Part shown: piece by piece, positions 5,248 through 10,394 of the stretch
Position numbering within the stretch: the first letter of the stretch is position 1
Layout: every line of letters starts with the position of its first letter
Assembly: GCA_031254445.1 (NCBI GenBank)
Contig: JAIRUL010000142.1
Span: forward strand, 1 to 10,394
Origin: Chitinispirillales bacterium
GTDB taxonomy: Bacteria; Fibrobacterota; Chitinivibrionia; Chitinivibrionales; Chitinispirillaceae
DNA length: 10,394 nt
Reading direction: 5' to 3'
Position numbers and translations under genes: made by a program
The notes under the pieces: model-generated
Told to the model about the DNA's origin: nothing
Database searches by the model: none
What the model saw: only the letters and a program-made list of their open reading frames with translations

Positions 5248-7449
5248 ATGGCTATCAAAAACCTACAGCCGGTTATCTTCGCCGCTGCGCTTTGCGCCGC
5301 CGCGTTCGCGCCGCGCTGTTTTGCGCAGGCCCTTACAGACCTGATCGTGGCCGACCAATTCGGCTATCGCGAGAACGCCAAGAAGACCGCCGTCGTTCGT
5401 TCCCCGCAAACCGGGGCGGGCTCGCCGTCTTCATATAATCCGGCGGGGGCGGAGTTTCAAGTGGTAAGCGAAGAGGGCGGGGAGGCGGTTTTTAGCGGCG
5501 CGGCGGCCGCTTTTAACGGCGGGGAGCCCGACGCGGCTTCGGGGGATAAGGTTTGGTGGTTTGACTTTTCCGGCGTGACGGCGCCGGGGCGCTACTACGT
5601 TGTTGATAAAACGAATAATCTCCGTTCGTTCTCATTCAATGTCAATAACGGCGTTTACGGCGACGTCCTCAAGGCCGCGCTCAGGATGCTCTACTACCAG
5701 CGCGCGGGGACGGACAAACCAGCGCGGTACGCCGGCGAGGGGTGGGCGGACGGGATGTGCTTTGAGCAGGACAAGCGGGCGAGGGACTTCTTCGCGAAGA
5801 GCGACGCGTCGACCGAGCGCGACTTGAGCGGCGGGTGGTTTGACGCGGGGGACTACAACAAGTACACGAAGTGGGCGGCCGACTACATTGCCGACCTCTT
5901 CCTCATCTACGAGGAGCGCCCCGGGGCGTTTGGGGACGACTACGGCATCCCCGAATCCGGCAACGGCGTGCCCGACATACTAGACGAGGCGAAGTGGGGC
6001 CTATCGTGGCTTGTGAAGATGCAGAACGCGGACGGGTCGGTGCTGAGCGTTCAGGGGTTGGCGGACGGATCGCCCCCGTCGTCCGTGGCCGCTGCGAGCT
6101 ACTACGGCCCGCCCAACGCGACCGCCGCGTTCGGCGCGGCCAGGGCGTACGCCATCGCGTCGCGCGTCCTCGGCGGGCGCGGGGAGGCTGGCTACGCGGA
6201 TCAGCTGAAGGCCGCCGCCGTCAAGGCGTTCGAGTGGGGCTCGGCGCACCCGGATTCGATGTTCCACAACAATTGCGGGGATTCTTGGAACAAGGATGAT
6301 TGCCCGAATTACGACTCAAGAGGGCTCGCCGCAGGCGATCAGGAGATAACCGACAACGAATCCACGACCGGCAGGCTCGAAAACCGCGCGGCGGCGGCGT
6401 ACTACCTCTACGAGTTGACAGGGGAAGATACGCTCTTGACAATCGTGGAGGACGCGATGAAAAAATTTCCGCTATACGCCTGGGGCAACTTTATGGATCA
6501 CTACAGGCACACATCGCACCTTCTGTACATGAGGTATCTACAGAATCCAAACGGGAACGAGCCGCTAAAAAGCGAGATTAGCGCCAAGATGCGGGCGGCG
6601 TTCGCGAAGCCGGACAACTTTTACGGCGCCTACGCGAAGGACGGCTACCGCGCCTTTGCGAAGGACTACAACTGGGGTTCGAACAAGGCCAAAGCGGACT
6701 ATGGCGTGACCTTCTACAAGTGGAACATTGTAGACCCGTCCGCCGACCACAAGGATATCGCCGAGGACTACCTACACTATATCCACGGCGTCAATCCGCT
6801 CAATATCGTCTACTTGACAAACATGAACAGCTATGGCGCGTCCAATAGCCTCAAATCGCTCTACCATACGTGGTTCACGGAGGGCAGCCCTAAGTGGGAT
6901 GTGACGACGGAGGCCGCCCCCGGCCCCGCGCCGGGATACCTGCCGGGCGGGCCGAACCAATACTTAACGTGGGACGGTTGCTGCGACGCGAAAACCTGCG
7001 GATCGGCGGCCAACAACGCAAGGTGCAATTTGGTCGAGCTGCCGAAAGGCCTGCCGCCCGCCAAGATGTACAAAGACATGAACCACGGCTGGCCGCTAAA
7101 CTCTTGGGAGTTCGCGGAGCCTATGATCAGCTACCAGCTCTCCTACGTGTGGCTGCTGTCAAAATTCGCCGAGCCGTCCGGATCGGCATCCGTATCGCCG
7201 CGCAAGCCTATTGCGATAGCGCCTATAAGAAGCGTTCAATACAAGAAGCTTCGCCGCAGGATAGAGCTGCGGGTGAGGGAGAGGGCGGAGGTGAAGATAT
7301 TCAGCCTTTCCGGCGCGCTTATAGGCAAGCGGAATCTCGCGGGCGGGGTGCACGCGGTGTCGTTTGCGAAGCTGCCCAAAGGGGTGTATGTGGTGAGGAT
7401 GGCGGTGGACGGGGAGAGGGCGGTTTTGAGGGTGCCGGTAGTTTATTAA
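5248..7449 (+). CDS. Secreted glycoside hydrolase family 9 enzyme (endoglucanase type) with T9SS-like C-terminal domain
   Basis: This 733-residue enzyme should cut beta-1,4-glucan (cellulose or related) outside the cell. Residues 1-26 form a Sec signal peptide, with cleavage expected after CFA-26. Residues about 30-132 resemble the Ig-like N-terminal domain of GH9 enzymes (DLIVADQFGYRENAKKTAVV; KVWWFDFSGVTAPGRYYV). The catalytic (alpha/alpha)6 domain spans about 135-640. GGWFDAGDYNKY carries the Asp199/Asp202 pair, the usual GH9 base region. IPESGNGVPDILDEAKWGL and YIHGVNPLN (511-519) are typical, and SWEFAEPMISYQ holds the likely acid, Glu621 or Glu624. A cysteine cluster (Cys578, 579, 584, 593) precedes it. 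After a short Ser/Pro linker, residues about 664-733 (VKIFSLSGALIG, LPKGVYVVRM) look like a type IX sorting or Fibrobacter-type terminal domain with a basic front edge. The gene stands alone between divergent housekeeping units, with its own promoter and no CAZyme neighbour. Exact substrate is unproven; cellodextrinase or xyloglucanase remain possible. Confidence 0.94.
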   Translation: MAIKNLQPVIFAAALCAAAFAPRCFAQALTDLIVADQFGYRENAKKTAVVRSPQTGAGSPSSYNPAGAEFQVVSEEGGEAVFSGAAAAFNGGEPDAASGDKVWWFDFSGVTAPGRYYVVDKTNNLRSFSFNVNNGVYGDVLKAALRMLYYQRAGTDKPARYAGEGWADGMCFEQDKRARDFFAKSDASTERDLSGGWFDAGDYNKYTKWAADYIADLFLIYEERPGAFGDDYGIPESGNGVPDILDEAKWGLSWLVKMQNADGSVLSVQGLADGSPPSSVAAASYYGPPNATAAFGAARAYAIASRVLGGRGEAGYADQLKAAAVKAFEWGSAHPDSMFHNNCGDSWNKDDCPNYDSRGLAAGDQEITDNESTTGRLENRAAAAYYLYELTGEDTLLTIVEDAMKKFPLYAWGNFMDHYRHTSHLLYMRYLQNPNGNEPLKSEISAKMRAAFAKPDNFYGAYAKDGYRAFAKDYNWGSNKAKADYGVTFYKWNIVDPSADHKDIAEDYLHYIHGVNPLNIVYLTNMNSYGASNSLKSLYHTWFTEGSPKWDVTTEAAPGPAPGYLPGGPNQYLTWDGCCDAKTCGSAANNARCNLVELPKGLPPAKMYKDMNHGWPLNSWEFAEPMISYQLSYVWLLSKFAEPSGSASVSPRKPIAIAPIRSVQYKKLRRRIELRVRERAEVKIFSLSGALIGKRNLAGGVHAVSFAKLPKGVYVVRMAVDGERAVLRVPVVY

Positions 7450-7515
7450 TCAACAAAATACCTACTATCCCGGCGCATAAATTATTTTATATAGTCTATG
7501 CGTAACCGTCATATT

Positions 7516-7535
7516 ATACCGTATTGATATGGTAT
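7516..7535. repeat. 20-bp near-perfect palindrome over the lysS -35 region
   Basis: ATACCGTATTGATATGGTAT folds on itself as an 8-bp stem (one G·U pair in RNA) with loop TTGA. It overlaps the -35 box at 7524-7529, so it could be an operator. It has no trailing T-run, so it is a poor terminator. Confidence 0.5.
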
Positions 7536-7552
7536 CAGCGTGTCAATATATT
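7524..7552 (+). promoter_or_regulatory. Promoter-like element upstream of lysS
   Basis: TTGATA (7524-7529), a 17-nt spacer and TATATT (7547-7552) repeat exactly the boxes and spacing of the GH9 promoter. A start near 7559 would leave only about 9 nt before the TTG start of lysS and would exclude its AAGGA site. Either translation then starts elsewhere, or another promoter drives lysS. Confidence 0.5.
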
Positions 7553-7557
7553 AAGGA
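7553..7557 (+). promoter_or_regulatory. Possible Shine-Dalgarno site for the TTG start of lysS
   Basis: AAGGA lies 10 nt before TTG 7568-7570. It directly follows the candidate -10 box, so the two readings conflict. Confidence 0.4.
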
Positions 7558-7567
7558 ACAGTAAAAA

Positions 7568-9088
7568 TTGGATTCAAAAGCAGATCCTCAAACCAACGCG
7601 AGCGCCCCGGAGTCTGAGGCCGGCGCAAACGAGCAGATGCAGGTGCGTTTAGACAAGATCCCGCAGATCCGCGCGGCCGGGTTCCACCCCTACGCCGAGC
7701 GGTTTGATAGGAGCCACGCCATAGCCGCGGCCGTCGGGCTTGACGACGGCGTTTCGGGCGTGAGGGTCGCCGGGCGCGTCGTCTCGCTGCGCTACTTCGG
7801 CAAGCTCGCGTTCGGGCACATATACGACATCGGCGGGAAGCTCCAATTTGCCCTGCAGAAGAACGAGCTCGGCGACGCTTTCGACAAGTTCAAGAACCTT
7901 GTCGACATCGGCGACTTCGTCGGCATAGAGGGCGATATGATGACCACCAAGACGGGCGAGAAGACCGTGAGCGCGAAGTCGTTTGTTTTCCTGTCGAAGT
8001 CGCTGCGCCCGCTGCCGGAGAAGTTCCACGGGATCACCGACCCGGAGCTGCGCCTGCGCCGCCGCTATTTGGACCTCATCGCCTCCGAGGAGTCGCGCGG
8101 GCGGTTTATGTGCCGGACGAAGATCATCCGTACCATAAGGAATTTTTTGGACGATAACGGTTTCGCGGAGATAGACACGCCGGTGCTCACGAACAAGGCG
8201 ACCGGGGCGCTGGCGCGCCCTTTCGCCACCCACAACAACGCGCTCGACATCGATGTCTTCCTGCGCATCGCGCCGGAGACCTACCTAAAAAGGGCGATAG
8301 CCGGCGGTTTCGACAGGGTGTACGAGTTCGCGCGGTCGTTTAGAAACGAGGGGGTAGACGCTTCGCACCTGCCGGACTTTACGCTTTTAGAGTACTACGC
8401 CGCCTACTGGAACTACGAAGACAACATGGCATTCACCGAGAAATTGCTGAAGCATTTGCTATCGGAAGTCAAGGGCGGGTTGCAGTTGACGTATGAGAAT
8501 GCGGATATAGATTTTAGCGGGGACTGGCCTCGGATATCGTTTAGGGACTTGATCCTGCGGGATTGCGGCATTGATATCGACAAGTTTGCTACAAAAGAAG
8601 AGTTGCAGAAAGAGCTTGACAACAAGGGTATAAAGTTTGAGACGGACGTAAACGTGGCGAAAGCGGGCCGCGGGACGCTTATAGACCTATTGTACAAAAA
8701 GGTCTCCCGCCCCGCGCTGATAAATCCCATATTCATAACGCATCACCCGCTAGACCTATCGCCGCTCGCCCGCAGCAATGATAATAATCCCCTTGTAGTC
8801 GACCGTTTTCAACTCGTAGTAAACGGCTGGGAGGTGGTGAACGCCTACTCGGAGTTAGTAGACCCGGTAGACCAAGCATCCCGCTTCCAAAAGCAAGCCG
8901 CCGCGCGCGCGCACGGCGACACGGAGACGATGGACATAGACGGCGACTTCCTCCTCTGCATGGAGTACGGCATGCCGCCGATATCGGGGTGGGGGATGGG
9001 GATAGATAGAATAATCGCGCTCCTTACGAACGCGGCGACGCTGCGGGACGTGATACTGTTCCCGCTTTTGAGGCCGGAGGGGAATTGA
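7568..9088 (+). CDS. lysS: Lysyl-tRNA synthetase (class II)
   Basis: LysS charges tRNA-Lys with lysine using ATP in the cytoplasm. The protein is 506 residues, usual for the family. Residues about 63-145 form the OB-fold anticodon-binding domain (VRVAGRVVSLRYFGKLAFGHI). LRPLPEKFHGITDPELRLRRRYLDLI leads into the catalytic core. Motif 1 covers the FAEIDTPVLTNKATGALARPF region, motif 2 is RSFRNEGVDASHLPDFTLLEY (Arg259, Glu261), and motif 3 is GWGMGIDRIIALLTN (Arg481). FITHHPLDLSPLAR and NAYSELVDPVDQ are LysRS-specific and separate it from AspRS and AsnRS. The start is uncertain: TTG 7568 has AAGGA upstream, but a promoter-like element ends 15 nt before it. ATG 7637 (MQVRLDKIPQIR) would still keep every domain but lacks a clear ribosome site. 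The permease gene begins 4 nt after the stop, so the two are probably cotranscribed and coupled. Confidence 0.96.
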   Translation: MDSKADPQTNASAPESEAGANEQMQVRLDKIPQIRAAGFHPYAERFDRSHAIAAAVGLDDGVSGVRVAGRVVSLRYFGKLAFGHIYDIGGKLQFALQKNELGDAFDKFKNLVDIGDFVGIEGDMMTTKTGEKTVSAKSFVFLSKSLRPLPEKFHGITDPELRLRRRYLDLIASEESRGRFMCRTKIIRTIRNFLDDNGFAEIDTPVLTNKATGALARPFATHNNALDIDVFLRIAPETYLKRAIAGGFDRVYEFARSFRNEGVDASHLPDFTLLEYYAAYWNYEDNMAFTEKLLKHLLSEVKGGLQLTYENADIDFSGDWPRISFRDLILRDCGIDIDKFATKEELQKELDNKGIKFETDVNVAKAGRGTLIDLLYKKVSRPALINPIFITHHPLDLSPLARSNDNNPLVVDRFQLVVNGWEVVNAYSELVDPVDQASRFQKQAAARAHGDTETMDIDGDFLLCMEYGMPPISGWGMGIDRIIALLTNAATLRDVILFPLLRPEGN

Positions 9089-9092
9089 GGCA

Positions 9093-10337
9093 ATGAACGG
9101 AAAAATGGAACTCTTCGTGGCGTTGCGCTATCTCCGCGGCAAGCGCAAGATAGGCTTTGTCTCGTGGATAACCTACATCTCCGCCGCCGGTGTGTGCCTA
9201 GGGTCGTTTGTGCTAGTCCTCGCGCTCTCCATAGCGAACGGCTTTGAGAAAGAGGTGCGCGACCGCATTGTGGGGACGTTGGCGCATGCGAAGATATCGC
9301 GGTACTACGAAAATCAGATAAACGACTACGAGAGCCTGCGCGAGAGCATCCTCGGGCATCCGCAGGTGGTCGGCGCGGCGCCGTACATCACGGGCAAGGG
9401 CGGCATTGAGCGCCAGCAGCTTCAGGAGGGCGTGATGATAAACGGCGTCGATCAGGCGCTTGAGCCCACGGTGACCGACATCCACAAGTCGATGGTCTTC
9501 GGGAGCTTCGATTTAGACAGCTTAGTGTCGACGCGCGGGCGGCGGCTTCCGGGCGTGCTTGTCGGCAAGGGGCTTTCCGACAAGATGTCCCTCCGCGAGG
9601 GCGACGAGGTTGTGCTCTATTGCCTGCCCGCCGACGACGGGGAAGAGGAACTGACGCCCAAGATGGGGCGCTTCGCGGTCGCCGGCGCCTTTGAAACGGG
9701 GATGTACGAGTACGACCTATACTTCGTCTACATATCCATCGCCTCCGCCCAAAACCTGCTCAACATGACGGGCGTCGAGGGGATACAGGTGAGGACGACC
9801 GACCTCTTCAAGGCCGACAAAATAGCCGCCGATATCAGGGAGCGCCTCGGCGGCTACCCCTACCGCTCGCTCGACTGGCAGACGCAGAACCGCTCGCTCT
9901 TCCAGTGGATGAAGCTCGAGAGGCTAATCATCTTCGTGGTCATATCGCTAATCATGGTGGTGGCCGCGTTCAACATAATATCTTCGCTGATAATGATGAT
10001 TTTAGAGAAGCGCAGGGAAATCGGGATCCTGATGAGCATGGGCGCGACCTCCGGCGCCGTGCTTCGCGTCTTCATGCTGAACGGCATAGCGGTGGGCTTC
10101 ATCGGCTCGACGATAGGCGTAACCCTCGGCGCGGCCTTAGGCTACGTGCAGGAGCGCTTCCGCCTAATCCCCATCCCCGGCGACCTATACTTCGTAAACA
10201 CGCTCCCCATGCAGGTAAGCGCGTTGGACGTAGGGATAATATACATAGCGGCGAACCTAATTTGCTGGGCAGCGACGATATATCCGGCTAAAGCGGCTGC
10301 GGCGCTTCTGCCGGCGGAGTCGATAAGGTATGAATAA
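9093..10337 (+). CDS. lolC: LolC/LolE-family lipoprotein-releasing ABC transporter permease
   Basis: Lol permeases in the inner membrane, with the LolD ATPase, extract lipoproteins and pass them to LolA for the outer membrane. The 414 residues show the expected layout. A short cytoplasmic front (ELFVALRYLRGKRKIGFVSW) is followed by TM1 at about 25-49, the MacB/Lol-type periplasmic domain at about 50-272, and three helices near 276-303, 322-352 and 378-398. EKRREIGILMSMGAT (305-319) is the conserved FtsX-family cytoplasmic coupling segment that meets the ATPase, and the end YPAKAAAALLPAESIRYE is typical. ATG 9093 follows GGAGGGG by 10 nt. The gene is 4 nt after lysS and 23 nt before lolD, an operon arrangement. 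LolC and LolE cannot be told apart by eye, and many non-enterobacterial genomes have one permease that works as a homodimer. A MacB-like exporter is less likely given the LolC-like N-terminus. Confidence 0.9.
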   Translation: MNGKMELFVALRYLRGKRKIGFVSWITYISAAGVCLGSFVLVLALSIANGFEKEVRDRIVGTLAHAKISRYYENQINDYESLRESILGHPQVVGAAPYITGKGGIERQQLQEGVMINGVDQALEPTVTDIHKSMVFGSFDLDSLVSTRGRRLPGVLVGKGLSDKMSLREGDEVVLYCLPADDGEEELTPKMGRFAVAGAFETGMYEYDLYFVYISIASAQNLLNMTGVEGIQVRTTDLFKADKIAADIRERLGGYPYRSLDWQTQNRSLFQWMKLERLIIFVVISLIMVVAAFNIISSLIMMILEKRREIGILMSMGATSGAVLRVFMLNGIAVGFIGSTIGVTLGAALGYVQERFRLIPIPGDLYFVNTLPMQVSALDVGIIYIAANLICWAATIYPAKAAAALLPAESIRYE

Positions 10338-10360
10338 AGCAATGAACATTGGGGTTATAC

Positions 10361-10394
10361 ATGGTTGACGTAAAGAATCTTCGCAAGCGGTTCA
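10361..10394 (+). CDS. lolD: Start of a LolD-type ABC ATPase (cut off at the right edge)
   Basis: Only 11 codons are present, MVDVKNLRKRF, which match the first beta strand of ABC ATPases (typically xLxVxNLxKxF). Position 23 nt after a LolC/E permease on the same strand makes LolD, the ATPase that powers lipoprotein release, the natural reading. A GGGG stretch at 10351-10354 is a fair ribosome site, 6 nt from the ATG. A TTG at 10349 is the only other in-frame start before a stop. The Walker motifs lie outside the window, so the call rests on context. Confidence 0.65.
   Translation, partial: MVDVKNLRKRF

Larger units (their letters stand above)
7450..7567 (+). other. AT-rich gap between the GH9 gene and lysS
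   Basis: This 118-nt gap is clearly more AT-rich than its neighbours. It carries the palindrome and promoter-like element before lysS. I see no GC-rich stem with a following T-run, so no intrinsic terminator for the GH9 gene is supported. The only strong hairpin is the AT-rich palindrome at 7516-7535. Confidence 0.6.

Noticed and set aside
6894..7505. A 203-codon rightward frame overlapping the end of the GH9 gene
   Set aside because: It is an out-of-frame reading of GH9 that is Arg/Gly-rich and without family signatures. The GH9 frame is conserved to its last codon.
7516..7535. Intrinsic terminator for the GH9 gene
   Set aside because: The stem is AT-rich and no T-run follows. Its position over a -35 box fits an operator better.
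7649..8233. A 194-codon leftward frame antisense to lysS
   Set aside because: A shadow of the conserved lysS OB-fold and motif 1 coding region, with no independent support.
10342..10368. An 8-residue reading frame between lolC and lolD
   Set aside because: Too short to support, and it overlaps the lolD start. The GGGG stretch inside it is better read as the lolD ribosome site.

Overview
The window comes from a moderately GC-rich, double-membraned bacterium, most likely of the Fibrobacterota–Bacteroidota side of the FCB group. Three things point there: a secreted family 9 glycoside hydrolase ending in a tail that resembles a type IX secretion sorting domain; a PurF-like protein beginning MGGFFG, a form I know from Bacteroidota; and a LolC/LolD lipoprotein-export pair, which implies an outer membrane. 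Fibrobacterota (a cellulolytic gut or termite-gut member) is my best guess. It is an inference that I could not test by database search.

The left half (1-4999) is read leftwards as one apparent three-gene unit: a DUF1846/UPF0371 protein of unknown function (4999-3479), a PurF-like phosphoribosyltransferase (3427-1997), and carB, the large subunit of carbamoyl-phosphate synthase (1928 to the left edge, cut off). The gaps are 51 and 68 nt and no convincing terminator lies between the genes. No carA (glutaminase subunit) sits in this unit within the window. The PurF-like protein keeps its PRPP site and a four-cysteine pattern matching the Fe-S ligands of Bacillus-type PurF, but has glycine where the catalytic N-terminal cysteine should be. 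This unit is the most unusual part of the window.

A 248-nt divergent intergenic region (5000-5247) holds a well-formed promoter for the rightward GH9 gene and a weaker candidate for the leftward unit. The right half is read rightwards: a GH9 endoglucanase-type enzyme (5248-7449) on its own; a 118-nt AT-rich gap with a second promoter-like element; then lysS (7568-9088), a LolC/LolE-type permease (9093-10337) and the first codons of lolD (from 10361), closely packed as an operon.

The promoter elements before the GH9 gene and lysS share 18 identical bases at identical spacing, which may show the housekeeping promoter consensus of this organism. I saw no rRNA, tRNA, CRISPR array, insertion sequence or long repeat. 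Apart from carB and lolD, which are cut by the window edges, every gene looks intact.
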